Shown: positions 46,166-56,704 of the stretch, one piece after another
Layout: every line of letters begins with the position of its first letter
How positions within the stretch are numbered: the first letter of the stretch is position 1
From: Nephrocerus scutellatus
Lineage: Eukaryota > Arthropoda > Insecta > Diptera > Pipunculidae
Direction: 5' to 3'
Length of the DNA stretch: 64,000 nt
Assembly: GCA_947095585.1 (NCBI GenBank)
Contig: OX352765.1
Coordinates: forward strand, 75,437,976-75,501,975
The notes under the pieces: generated by a model
Database searches by the model: none
What the model saw: the letters and a program-made list of their open reading frames with translations, nothing else
What the model was told of the DNA's origin: nothing
Translations under genes and position numbers: made by a program

Positions 46166-46720
46166 AATTTAACCCTGTCGATGTCGATGTAACCCTGCTT
46201 CAATTAATTAGAAGATATCTTTCTGACCGTTCAATCCAAGTTGTGTTGGATGGTTTTAGGTTTAACGTTTACCAAATAAATTCGGACGTCCCTCAGGACT
46301 GTGTTTTGTCGTCGACACTTTTTCTTATTTTCATTAACGATATTCTGTCTGTAACATCTAATCCAATACATTCCTTCGCTGACGACAGTACTCTTAGCTT
46401 CTCTTATATGTTCGCAGGTTCACGTCTTTTCTTTTCGGATGTGGAACTTGAACAACAGCGTATGTTAAGCTCTTTTAAAACCTGCCAGTTTTCTTTCGTC
46501 TAAGCCTAAGAAAATAATAAACTTCCAACCTTAATCCATGAATGCATCAAAGAAACCGAGAATTAATTCTTGGTATGTGCGTCAAAATCACGCTTCGTTG
46601 GAACGACCATATGTGTTCTTAATTGTTGTAATACATGTTTTACTCCCTCCGATGACCAGGCTACTATTTACTCTTACAAGGCATATATAGAAATATCAAA
46701 TCAAATTACTTGTAGGTCTT
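46166..46720 (+). mobile_element. CR1-like element, RT core fragment
   Basis: Near 46196-46260 it reads LIRRYLSDRSIQVVLDGFRF. From 46280 it continues SDVPQDCVLSSTLFLIFIND and DILSVTSNPIHSFADDSTLS, with the catalytic FADD at 46375-46386. After a deletion, ETEKLAILGMCV-like coding persists in scrambled frames to about 46690. 5'-truncated exactly at the family A element. Confidence 0.8.
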
Positions 46721-46734
46721 AATTTTTTTTGGAG

Positions 46735-47030
46735 AGGAAAAAGTCCCTGCTCTTTGCGAAAGTTTCAACTCCACCCATCATTTCTTTGCGTGGACGCTTG
46801 AGCAGGAGGAAAATCTTTTTCGTGGTCCCACCTCTCGCGACTATCTGACAAACATCCGCGAGTACTAACTGTCACGGAAACCTTCTCAATTCGCCTTTGG
46901 GATACGACCTTGAATTGCACGTTCCTTCTAATTTGTGTGGAAATATATAACACACCCAACACGAATGGTCGCGGGAATCTAGGCCTTGGACCGCATCGGT
47001 TTGTCACGATTATTATTTTTACGATTGAGG
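46735..47030 (+). mobile_element. diverged SINE copy
   Basis: The body matches the SINE at 22921: CCCACCTCTCGCGA, CTTCTCAATTCGCC, ACGTTCCTTCTAATTTGTG and AGGCCTTGGACCGCATCGGT, then an ATTATT tail. The tRNA-like head is unrecognisable, with no clear box A or B. It is an old or 5'-rearranged member. Confidence 0.6.
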
Positions 47031-47340
47031 TTCAGAACTGGTTAACCTTTTTCATTTTAATATATTGGAATCCTTTAGAAAAATCAATTCAGGTAGTGTG
47101 ACACTTGACTAGTATACTAGAAGTTACTGATGCTTTAAAGTTCTATACAGCTCTTTATGTTATACTACTGCGTTTATTGGAATCAAAAACCAAGATATTT
47201 ATATTTATATCTGATATTATCTTAGAATTTAACATTTTATAAAAGACGAAAAGGTTTCCTGCAACTCTGATTTTCCTGATTACATATAAATCGATGAAAT
47301 GTTTTTTTGATTACGAGTATAATGTGATTTTCATTTTCAG

Positions 47341-47427
47341 ATCCACTTTGGAAAATGTTTAAGCTCTTGGTGGTGTTAACAACGTCAAGCTGCATTTTTT
47401 CAACTGTCAACTCTGGTGATCTGATTG
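47341..47427 (+). CDS. Ig/DB/FN3 gene exon: 5' UTR end and signal peptide
   Basis: The acceptor CAG ends at 47340 and a 14-base leader precedes ATG at 47355. The coded MFKLLVVLTTSSCIFSTVNS is a typical signal peptide. The donor is TTG|GTACGA at 47428. An upstream non-coding exon must exist but is not identified. Confidence 0.8.
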
Positions 47428-50086
47428 GTACGATGAACAGTGCAACTGCCCTGAAGCGCAAATCTATCTACGAGCCCGTTTATCGTTTTTTGTTTTTTTG
47501 TTTGTTTTTTGTTTCCGATATAGGAACCGGTGGACCATCACAAGTGTGGGAGGGGAAGGACGCGCTACTGACATGTGTTATCTCGGGGGCATATTCAAAT
47601 AACACAGTGATATGGCGAAAAAGTGAGGATGTCATTCTCTCGGCAGGAATGAGCCGAGTCACTAATGACAATCGAATCAGTGTCCTACACGATGATAGTA
47701 TGTATACCGAAAAATGTATTTGTATGTTTATGTTTGACCCAGCAACTGTTCTGAAATGTAGAAACCGACTGCTTTATTATTATGAAGTATAATTTCTTAG
47801 TAGTGAATTCCGTTATACGGGCACGTTGTTACCATTCTGTTCTTTCCTAACATTGACGAAAATATTTGCCTTGGGTTATTGTTAGTTTAAAAATCCTGTT
47901 ACGGTTATTAATATTTCTATAATACGTTCTCAGATCCAAAAGGTATATTGGCGTCAGGCGGTGATGTCTGGGTTCTACACATAAAGGACGTCAAGTCTTC
48001 TGATTCAGGAAGTTATATTTGTGAAATAAACACCGACCCAGTTCTGCGGAGTATACATCTTTTATCAGGTATGAAGTATACAGGAATAGCAGCTTCAACA
48101 TTAACTTTAACAGTAGCAAGCTAAAAGAAAATATCCTAATTACTTATATGTACTCACTTGCATCCATCCATGACTGGTTGTCCTTTTCGTTCGTAGTCAA
48201 ACAATTAAAATCCTCAACTCAACCAAAGAAAGATGCAGCAAGTAACGATAATAATAAAACCAAGGGAGCCTCAACGCAAACCTCATCAGCGAAGGCATCA
48301 GAGACGAGCGATTCATTCTTGGTGCCGCCCCCCTTAAGCTATAACGATAATCGTTCGCTGTGGCGCTCAAGCGTATCGCCGCAGCTGTCGCATGACTTCA
48401 CGGATTGCTGCGAAAAGGAGAATGTCACCAGCGAGTGCATGGGCTTTTGTAATGTGCACAATATCCTGGATGGAACAACGGGCATAGAGCCGGAAGCGTG
48501 CGAGAGAGATTTTCCCAACATTGTGAAGTGCATGGCAGATGGGCGCAATCATGTCCCCTGCTGTGTGGCGAAGCAGGTGCCGGATTTGTGCCAGGACATG
48601 TGCCGCGGAGAGTACACACCGTTTACGGATTTGCTAAGGACACGCGTTTCCTGTGTGCACCACACGCTTAGCGGCCTGCAGTGCATTCTGCAAGGTGTTC
48701 AGATGATTCCCAGTACACCTACGGATGTCTATGCTGAAACGATAACTGAGACTTCGGTGGAAGTTGGCTGGTCGCCACCGCTGCGGCTACCTGAAGCAGT
48801 AAAGTTTTACTCCGTCAACTTGACGGCGTTGCATTTCTTCGATGCTGACGAGGACGACGAAGCTGTTAATTCGACTGATGAGCGAAAGGCGGCAACCACA
48901 ATGGCAATACGGATAATTCCAGCCAATCAAACGTCAACTGTGGTCACCAATCTCAGTCCGCTGACCATGTACGCTGTTATTGTGACAGCGAAAAATGAAT
49001 ACGGATCAAGTTTACCAAGTTATCGGCTGCGGATTTTCACGCACGCTAATGCTATCGTAAGTGACGTTGCCAAGGCCGTTTCCGCAAATGCCACAATCCC
49101 AGATTTGCCGAATATTCGGGAGTGCTGTGAGGATAACGGCATGTCGCATCGCATGTGTCTTGACAAGATGTGCGATCCGCGCAAGACGGATTTGGCCAGT
49201 TTACCGGATTTCATGGTCTGCGCGCCTTGGTCGAACATAACGTTTAGTTGTCTGGCGAATAACGTTGATCATACGCCATGCTGCAAAACGCGTGGAATTC
49301 CCGATGTTTGTTTCCCACTGTGTTCGGGAAAAGTAACAAGCCTGGACTTCAGCCTGTTCAAGTGAGTATTGCAACTCTGTAGGGGGGATCAGCGTTATAA
49401 GAACGATGTTTTTGTCTTTGCAGATGTCTTCGCTATATGTCCGACTATAGCAGTTGTCTGTTCCAGGGATACGGCGTTCTAGCTGGAGCTCCAACAAAGC
49501 TGAAAGCCGTTGTAGTCGCTCCAACTTTTGTTATTCTCGATTGGAATAAACCAAAACAATTGGCGGAGACAGTGATTACGTACCATATGAAGTTCCGCCG
49601 TCTTGGCGCTGGTGATGCTTACATGACTATCGAAAAAGTAAGAAAATATCAATTTTACGAGTAAGTCCTTGGGAGATTTTCCTAACAACAATCGGTTTCC
49701 TTTGCAGAAATACCCACCACTGATTCTGGAGCGACTCATACCGGATGTTTACTATGAATGCTATGTTGTTTCAATTAATGCCTATGGCAAAAGTGAAGCC
49801 TCTTCGCGATTGATCGTTCGAACAAAATTAAAGGTAGCATTAATTTTTATAGCTGAAAGACAACACTTTAATTGTTTTATCAATATTGTGCATAAACATT
49901 ATTTATTTGTATTTTATTTTTATGTCTATTCCTTATAGGATACTTACGAGGACACACCCACTAAATATAACATGACTACATGTTGTCAGGCATCTGGTTT
50001 ATTACCACAGTGTCGGCCACTATGTACATACAACATTCGGATGTCCGATATCGAAAAACTGGGACCAGTGTGTCAAGCCCAAATGG
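47355..50086 (+). CDS. Ig / DB-module / fibronectin type III surface protein, partial gene
   Basis: Spliced exons: 47355-47427, 47524-47697, 47934-48068, 48197-49361, 49424-49637, 49708-49833, 49939-50086. All junctions are GT/AG and the phases match (1,1,1,2,0,0,1), giving 678 complete codons. Domain order: signal peptide, Ig domain, low-complexity linker, DB module 1, FN3-1, DB module 2, FN3-2, start of DB module 3. DB modules are Cys-rich units seen with Ig and FN3 domains in nematode and insect extracellular proteins. By family knowledge this is an adhesion or receptor-like extracellular protein; the ligand is unknown. Sequons such as NVT, NLT, NAT, NIT and NMT fit an extracellular path. 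The start is the first ATG after an acceptor (TTTTCATTTTCAG at 47328-47340). The C-terminus and any transmembrane segment are not seen, and no orthologue is named. Confidence 0.9.
47524..47697 (+). CDS. Ig/DB/FN3 gene exon: first half of Ig domain
   Basis: It codes VWEGKDALLTCV, with the first Ig cysteine, and NNTVIWRK, with the core Trp. The preceding 96-bp intron (47428-47523) is in frame and stop-free but has a strong T-rich tract before CCGATATAG. The donor is GATA|GTATGT. Confidence 0.85.
47934..48068 (+). CDS. Ig/DB/FN3 gene exon: second half of Ig domain
   Basis: After the acceptor TTCTCAG it codes VWVLHIKDVKSSDSGSYICE. This is the D-x-G-x-Y-x-C signature with the second Ig cysteine. 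The donor is TCAG|GTATGA. The frame is open only when spliced to both neighbours. Confidence 0.85.
48197..49361 (+). CDS. Ig/DB/FN3 gene main exon: DB1, FN3-1, DB2
   Basis: 1165 bp, GC-richer than its surroundings. A Ser/Thr/Asn-rich linker (48200-48390) comes first. DB module 1 (48396-48700) carries DCCEKENVTSECMGFCN and VPCCVAKQVPDLCQDMC. FN3-1 (about 48713-49045) carries VEVGWSPP and LSPLTMYAVIVTAKNEYG. DB module 2 starts with ECCEDNGMSHRMCLDKMC at 49120 and HTPCCKTRGIPDVCFPLCSG at 49270. The donor is TTCAA|GTGAGT. Confidence 0.92.
49424..49637 (+). CDS. Ig/DB/FN3 gene exon: end of DB2, start of FN3-2
   Basis: After TTTGCAG it codes CLRYMSDYSSCLFQGYG, the closing cysteines of DB module 2. 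Next comes FN3-2 with FVILDWNKPKQLAETVITYH. The donor is GAAAAA|GTAAGA, phase 0. Confidence 0.88.
49708..49833 (+). CDS. Ig/DB/FN3 gene exon: end of FN3-2
   Basis: It codes LERLIPDVYYECYVVSINAY, the FN3 L-x-P-x-x-x-Y-x-x-x-V strand pattern. Exactly 42 codons, phase 0 on both sides, acceptor CCTTTGCAG and donor AAG|GTAGCA. Confidence 0.88.
49939..50086 (+). CDS. Ig/DB/FN3 gene exon: start of DB module 3
   Basis: After TTCCTTATAG it codes NMTTCCQASGLLPQCRPLCT and KLGPVCQAQM. The CC-x8-C-x3-C pattern opens a third DB module. It ends at a good donor, ATGG|GTAAGT, in phase 1, so the gene must continue downstream. Confidence 0.85.
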
Positions 50087-50617
50087 GTAAGTTCAAGTGC
50101 AAAACTAATTAGAATGTCCTGAAGATTTGAAGTTCTAGAAAAAAAAATGAGAAGCGCGTTGCAATTTTATGTGTAAACTATTTCTACAAGTTAAAAATAA
50201 TTGTGCAGAGATTGTGAAATAATATACATATATATACTGCCCTCAGCAAAATATTGTAAGTGAGTAAGATCTTCAACATTTCTTGGGTATACCGGTTGCG
50301 ATCTGTTAACATGTGCTCTTTGTCTGATTGTAAGTGGCTTCTTCTGGTAATACCCATGTGGGTTTGTGGGTACGCGCAAATCTTGTACATTGTTTCCCAT
50401 TGTCATTACTTATGTCTCATTAGTTTTCTTGTGCAAGATATGTGTGCCTTTGTGCTGCTTAGAAAATGGCTTCAAAAAAGGACTACATACCGCTTCCTAA
50501 AATCAGTTTTAAAATAATACCGCTGCCATACGAAACGAAAAGAAAAGTAAAATAATTTGATAGTCAATCCTAGGACCGGACTTAGGAAATAAAATGCTGT
50601 AAACTACTCATATATCT

Positions 50618-50910
50618 GTGTTTTTTTTAAAAGGATGGTGTAGAACAAAACTCCCCGCTAAACTAGTTAGTTTATAATTGGCACACGTTCATGGCTGGTA
50701 CAGCGTGAACGTTGAGTTACTTAAGAAGAAGAAAATTCGAGATATCTGCGAGCTTCTATTTTGAATGGCTGTGGATCATGTTGATGCTGATAGACAGAGC
50801 TATAAACTAGATAGTACAGTTGAATTGGTGGACATGGGTATTTCACTTGTACACTACACGTGGAAAAGCGATAAAACAGTACGAAGCATACGTTTTTTCC
50901 AGCAAAAAGT
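50618..50910 (-). mobile_element. CR1-like 3'-end fragment
   Basis: A poly(T) run at 50619-50628, then sequence collinear with 22300-22640. GAATGGCTGTGGATCATG corresponds to the block near 22405, and GAAAAGCGATAAAACAGT near 50862 to the block near 22618. It decodes to broken RT C-terminus. Probably 5'-truncated. Confidence 0.6.
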
Positions 50911-51167
50911 TTTATCGTTTATTACGCTATTACAGACAATCAAACTAAAAATACAAATTTATGGTAGAAAAATAAAGAAAACGGCTTGAGTAACAAAATA
51001 ATTGTTTTGGGTAAATACTCGTACCGATACATTTTTTTGACAGAAACTAACATCTTTGAATAGATGTATTTTACAGACATTATTTATCTGATTTGCAAGT
51101 TTAATTGCGCGTTGAAAATAATTGTGAAATCGAAGGCCGAAGGACATGAAGATTTTTTCAGCGAGTG

Positions 51168-51310
51168 TTTGTACGTTTTTACGTTTTTACGTTTTTACGT
51201 TTTTACGTTTTTACGTTTTTACGTTTTTACGTTTTTACGTTTTTACGTTTTTATGATTTTAGGTTTTTACGTTTTTATGATTTTAGGTTTTTACGTTTGT
51301 ACGTTTGCCG
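51168..51310 (+). repeat. ACGTTTTT octamer satellite
   Basis: At least nine uninterrupted TTTTTACG octamers (51176-51252). Two ATGATTTTAGG interruptions separate further units to about 51310. The unit length of 8 makes two reading frames appear open with FLRFYVFT-type periodic peptides. These are not real proteins. Confidence 0.9.
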
Positions 51311-51611
51311 AGTCGTATATCTCGGCTTCTACCAGTCAAAATTTGATGGGACGTATTTTAAAATAATTGGTAAGCGCTCGGGTTGCGCTTGTCAGACGAA
51401 ACTGAGAAAAATACTAAATCTACGCATCGCTATCGATTTTTTGTAAGCCTAAATATATGCAAAATTAAATGCGGTTTTTTCAGTCTATTTCAGAAATCGC
51501 TTATGACTGAAAGACCTACATTTAACGTTGCATACTATAACGCTTTTAAGATAAATTAGTCCTTAGACTGAATTATAAATAAATATACATGAACGGGTGT
51601 ATTCATCCCAA

Positions 51612-51695
51612 TAAGTTCGCTTTTTCTGACTCATGAGATACGGTAATGGGTAAATCTGCAAAATCCTGAGTTTGAAAATGTTCATGATTACTATA
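51612..51695. repeat. interspersed repeat D, copy 2
   Basis: It shares GAGATACGGTAATGGGTAAA and TTCATGATTACTATA with 19365-19535 in the same orientation. It immediately precedes a Jockey-like RT fragment. Confidence 0.6.
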
Positions 51696-52560
51696 TCAAT
51701 GATATACGGGAAGAAATTTGTTGTAGCAGATAATATGAACGCGGCAGTTAGGGTTTTCAATATCGCTAACGGTACTTCACAGTGCGCAATAACAGCGCCA
51801 CTTCTGTTTAATATATTTATTTCCAAAGTGCTGAAGGATATAGATGTGTCCTTTGCTTATGCTGACGATATTATGCTACACGTACACGGCTGTAGAGTCG
51901 AGGAAATGCAAAGAAATTAGAAATCGAAATTCAGTGAATTTCGGGCATACTGCGAAACATGGAAGCTTAAGACAATGAAAATCAAGATCTTCGACGAAAT
52001 TGGAAAAACTTACTAATAACTGGTGCAAATTTCAAATTCCAACAAAGACGTCCTACGTACGGTATTTGGGTGTACATATTTGTATTACAATGAACACGTA
52101 AATACCACTGTAAAAAAGGGAAAAGCCGCTTTTATGGCTCTGAAATTTTTTTTTATTCACGCCATGTGAGATGGGAGGTTAAGAAGTCCTTCATATATGA
52201 TAAAATTTCGCGTCCTTGAGAGGAAATCCCTTAGAGTACAGAAATACATATATAGAGTATATGCATAGAAGGGAACATATTATGTTTATAGACATTTTGT
52301 GTCGAATAAAAAACTTTTGGACGCTTTCGGGGAGTCAAGACTCGATAATGTCATTTTAGATCTTACTAGGAATCATTTCGCTCAGTCAGCCTCTATTGCA
52401 AACGACATAATTTCTGGAGCATTTTATCCTAATCCTCAGTACTTCGAGAATGGATTGATACCATTTGAGCCATTCTTGTGCAATGTGCAAGGTGCCCGTA
52501 ATCTACCATGGCACTGTTTCAATGACTTTGGGTAGTCGGGATGGTTACTGGATATACTGT
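51696..52560 (+). mobile_element. Jockey-like non-LTR RT fragment
   Basis: The frame at 51672-51918 reads NGTSQCAITAPLLFNIFISK and VSFAYADDIMLHVHG, with the intact catalytic box YADD near 51856-51867. FRAYCETWKLK and TSYVRYLGVHI follow in other frames to about 52100. After 100 bp of scrambled sequence, 52299-52535 (NHFAQSASIANDIISGAFYP) fits the C-terminal tail of such polyproteins. Non-functional. Confidence 0.7.
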
Positions 52561-52616
52561 AGTAACGTACCTGAAAGAGACCGTAATAAAAATAATGTAA
52601 ATATATACGATTCTAG

Positions 52617-52935
52617 GCTGGTTCATCGCAAGCAATTCATCGCATAGGACATCGTGGCAGCACTTCATCGCAAAGCAATTAGCCTCAAAGTGGTAATTCA
52701 TCGCGCAAGACAATTATTTTTCATCGCGATTCATATGACAGTGTTCTCATAATTTTTAAAAATGTTTTTTAAAAGGAAAAACTCCTATCTCACTATAAAT
52801 TAATGGAGTGCAATGTATTTTACAGTGTGTTTGGGTAGCGGTAAATTAAATTTGTGATAAACGGTATTTATTTTGTTGCGATGAATTGTTGCTACGATGA
52901 ATTGCTATGCTATGAATTACTTGCGATGAACCAGC
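52617..52935. mobile_element. inverted-repeat element with TTCATCGCA terminal iterations
   Basis: Left end GCTGGTTCATCGCAAG (52617-52632). The right end is its exact reverse complement (52920-52935). Both arms continue with several ATTCATCGC iterations, so the subterminal region is itself repetitive. The interior is AT-rich and non-coding. No convincing target duplication. It resembles a MITE but was not assigned to a superfamily. Confidence 0.65.
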
Positions 52936-53089
52936 AGGGTACGAATATATACTGGTGGCTCGACTGGGGTTGTGTCTGACCATTAACCCTAAGAATAACC
53001 GGGGGCAGTGTCTCGGGTGGTCTGTACGATGGGTATCATAGAGTTGTCATATTAGCAGCTCTATTATGCCAGTTGTGCTGGGGACAACC

Positions 53090-54270
53090 GAAGAGCCCTT
53101 ACAAAATTTTTAAAAATTAACCCGAACCTCTTTAAATTTTTTTGCACATTTGTATCTCCGATGTAAAAGTTTTGGAGAGCCCGGGTCCCAGGGTCATGGG
53201 GCCCCAACAAATTTTTAAAAAAAATTAACCTGATTTTTTTCAAATTTTATATACATGCGTATCTCCGATGGACAACACTTTTTGTAAAAATTTTTGAGAC
53301 CACGGGCCCCGGGGTCGTGGGACCCCATACAAATTTTTAAAAAAAATTAACCCGACTATTTTCAAATTTTGCACATGTGTGTATCTCCGATGGATAACCA
53401 TTTTTGTTAATATTTTGGAGACACCGGACCCCGGAGACGTGGGGTGGGGCACCATACAGATTTTTTAAAAAAATTAACCCGACTTTTTTCAAATTTTATA
53501 CACGTATGTATCTCCGATTGACAACACTTATTTAAAAAAAATTTAAAGACGCTGGGCTGCGGGGTCGCGGGGCCTCATACAAATTTAAAATAAAAATTAG
53601 CCCGATTTTCTTAAAATTTTATACACATATCCGATCAGATCCGATGAACAAAACTTTTTGAATTTGAACATATGAATTTTGTAAAAACTACCGATTTTCT
53701 TCAAATTTTAAGCCGATAGACAAAATTTTTTGTAAAATTTTGGAGTGAATGGGCCCTGAGGCTCGAGGAGGACCCAGTTAATTTTCTAAAACTTTGCCCG
53801 AATTTCTTCAAATTTTAAACACATGGGTATCTCTGATGACAAAATTTTTTTGTAAAAATTTTTGGAGTGATCCGAGGGGCGCCCATATAAGTTTTTAAAA
53901 AATTATCCCGATTTTCTTTAAATTGTAAACACTTGTGTATCTCCGATGGACAAAACTTTTTCTTAACAGTTTTGGAGTTACCGGGGTCATGAGGCTCGTG
54001 GTGCCCATATACATTTTTTAAAAATAACCCCGATTTTCTTCAAATTTTAAACACGTGTGTATTTTCGATGACAACACTTACTATTGAAAGTTTGAAGTGA
54101 TCGGGCCCTAAGGTCGGGCGCTTCTATACAAATTTTTTTACACATGTGCATCTCCGGTGATAAAAGTTTTTGATAACAATTTGAAGTGAAGGGGCTCTAA
54201 TATTAACTTTATCCAAATCAACCCGGTTTATACTTTGCACACATATGTATCTCCTATTAAAGAATTTACA
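53090..54270 (+). repeat. ~120-bp monomer array (family A), longest copy
   Basis: About ten monomers spaced near 120 bp. AACCCGA-type motifs are visible around 53121, 53226, 53348, 53474, 53597, 53690, 53786, 53906, 54027 and 54230. Each unit carries GTATCTCCGATGG-like and CGGGCCCCGGGG-like cores. Decay increases rightward, with indels shortening the later units. The TTCTCTATATTAACTT terminus is absent here. Confidence 0.9.
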
Positions 54271-55610
54271 TGAAAAATTTTAATTTTTGTGGGTTGTTTT
54301 TTTTGTTAACTATTTTTTAGTAGTTTTAAAAAAAAATAAGAAAATATACAGAATTAAAGGTTTCTACATTAAGTTCTTCTTAACAAAATATATTATAATT
54401 TTTTTAAATAATAAAAAATAAATATCTATACTGCTAGCTATAGCAAGTTGATTAAGTTTCTTAATTATAACAACGTTTAAATGGAATAAATAATTGAATA
54501 AAAAATAGTAACCTCAGAGGAAAATTAATAAATTTGTCAGGCATTAAAATTAAAAAAAAAGTGCACTATCTTAAGTGCACTAAAAACAAAATAAAAAAGG
54601 TAGATACTCTGTTTAAACAATTTGGCTTTTGTGACGGTCAATTGGAAATACATGGGTATATTGCACCCATTCGCAATTTCTTTCCATTCAAGTGTGGTTC
54701 AGTATAATGCCGTTTTTTACCAAGGAACTAATACCCCTTCTTTACAGTCGAACACATCTTCTATTGCTTGTAAATTACATTCAGAACATGTATACCATAA
54801 ATTGTATAGCATATGGAACTCAAGAAAACTTCAGCAGCTCGCGTCTTACTCTATGTATGATGGATATTTTCTTGTAACTGTTTATTTTGTATGTAGTTAT
54901 ATTTTGTGAGCTTGTATAAAAGCTAAGTGTACAAAAGTTGAGAGCTCTTCAGGTGTAGTTGCATTGTTTTCCTATTCGTACGAGTATGTATTCACTATAC
55001 TCAGGAAGTCTTACTGTATTTGGTTGGTCCTTCGGCTTCACAAAACGAAGAATGACATCCTTTTTAGAAATCGAAACGAACAATTTGCAGCACATAATTA
55101 CAGCTTTGTGGTTTTAAGTTACAGATGACAAATAGACAAAGGCAATTTTACAATTTCATGTAATTATTGATACGGTGCAACAACTTTTTTGTATTCTAAA
55201 GTTGTGCCACATGTAAGATAAGAAAATAAAATATTTATGTGGGATGCACGCGATAAAACCAAAGTAATGATGTTAACAAACATAAAGTGAATTGGTTTTG
55301 GTGAATTGGGGGGTGAATCTTTTCGTGGAACATTGCTGTGGATGGAAAGGGGTTGTGCTGTGCATACAAACAACAGGAACAAATTTTATTGCATTAGAAA
55401 TGAGAGAAGGACTCATAAATAAATGTGTTGTAAATATAAATATCTTTTTTTTTTAGTACGTTAACAAAAAACTTTTTAAAGTAAAAACAACCGCTCCTGC
55501 AACATCCAGCTTCAGTTATGCCGGAAAAAAGTTTTACGATTTTTTTCGGTGTGAAAGCTGAAATCGGCAACATCAATAGAGAAGCTCTGCTTTAAATTTT
55601 CTCACTTCAA
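54271..55610. other. gene-free stretch
   Basis: AT-rich. A small dyad, GTGCACT-ATCTTA-AGTGCAC, lies near 54562. The frames at 54622-54909 are unrecognised. Confidence 0.4.
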
Positions 55611-55616
55611 TGAATA

Positions 55617-56694
55617 CGAGGGGTGCCGTAAATGTTTTTAGAAAATGTCAGTCAAAAAGTTCAACATTTCTGGTGGTTATGTTTCTCAAAAGTAATCTGC
55701 CAGTTCGCATCGCAACATTGTTTTTTATTTAATTGAAAAATTTAATTCAATAAAAAATGGCATTATCGCGTGAACATTTTCGTGTGATGATTTTATACGA
55801 CTTCCGAAAGGGGCTAACTTAACAACAATACTTCGAATCACTTCATTCGACTTTTGGCGACGAAGCACCATCCTTGGATAGTGTTCGAGTGATCGAGGCT
55901 TAGGCATTAGTAACACCAGCGTATATACGATGTTACATGAACATTTGAAGGTGCAGAAGCTATGTGCACGTTGGATTCCACATTTTTTGACAGACGCACA
56001 AAAAAAGGTTCGTGTCTATGGGTACCACCAAATGTTTGAAAAATTCCTGGAATTCGGTACTTCCAAAAACGTATACGAGATCGTGACAGGTGACGAGTCA
56101 TGGATATTTGCGTATGAGCCGAAAAGAAAAGGGCACACTGTTTGTGGCTTCCAATTCCAAAAAAATCCAACAAAAGTTGTGCGAGCTCGGAGTGTTGGGA
56201 AGCAAATGGGCGTGTTCCTTCACGAAAACCGGTCACGTGGCTACCGTGGCTCATGAAAATCAAAAGTCAGTCAATTCAGCTTGGTGTACGACCATTTGTT
56301 TGCATGAGGTTTTCAACAAATTGAGAGAAAACCACCCAAAACGGCGAATCATTTTGCATCACGATAATGCGAGCTCACACACATCACATCAAACAAGCGA
56401 GTGTTTGAGCACTGAAAAGATCGAATTGATGGGTCATCTGCCTTACAGCCCCGACTTGACACCCATTGACTGTTCCCAACAATCACAGATAAGATGCGTT
56501 TTTTATCGTCTGAAGCGGTTGAACCGTTCAAAAACCATGTTTTGGAGCTATCATCTTCGGACTGGAAAAAGTGTTTCGATAAATGGTTTGAGCGTATGCA
56601 ATAGTGTATAGATCTTAAAGGCGAATATTTTGAAAAGCAATAAGAGCAATTAATTTTTTATTACTTTTACTAAAAACTTTTACGGCACCCCTCG
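55617..56694 (+). mobile_element. mariner element (mellifera-like group), 1078 bp with intact ends
   Basis: Terminal inverted repeats CGAGGGGTGCCGTAAA (55617-55632) and its reverse complement (56679-56694), with about 25 bp of further similarity inward. TA flanks both ends (55615-55616 and 56695-56696). The transposase start is at 55757 (MALSREHFRVMILYDFRKG), broken by a stop. An internal deletion near 55903-55930 removes part of the second helix-turn-helix. The catalytic core is in two frames: TGDESWIFAY at 56080-56115 and HHDNASSH at 56355-56380. LMGHLPYSPDLTPID follows at 56428-56471. The second and third Asp are 34 residues apart, so DD34D. Dead as protein, but the ends look mobilisable in principle. 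Confidence 0.9.
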
Positions 56695-56704
56695 TATCCA
56701 CAAA

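Noticed and set aside
51064..51446. Two overlapping open frames with periodic Phe/Tyr/Val peptides
   Set aside because: They are translations of the ACGTTTTT octamer satellite in different frames; the periodicity comes from the DNA repeat.
53090..54270. Regularly spaced repeats resembling a CRISPR array
   Set aside because: Repeats are degenerate ~120-bp monomers without constant short repeats and unique spacers, and the window is eukaryotic.
54562..54582. Short dyad GTGCACT-ATCTTA-AGTGCAC as a regulatory site
   Set aside because: Short palindromes are frequent by chance in 64 kb, and there is no gene nearby for it to serve.
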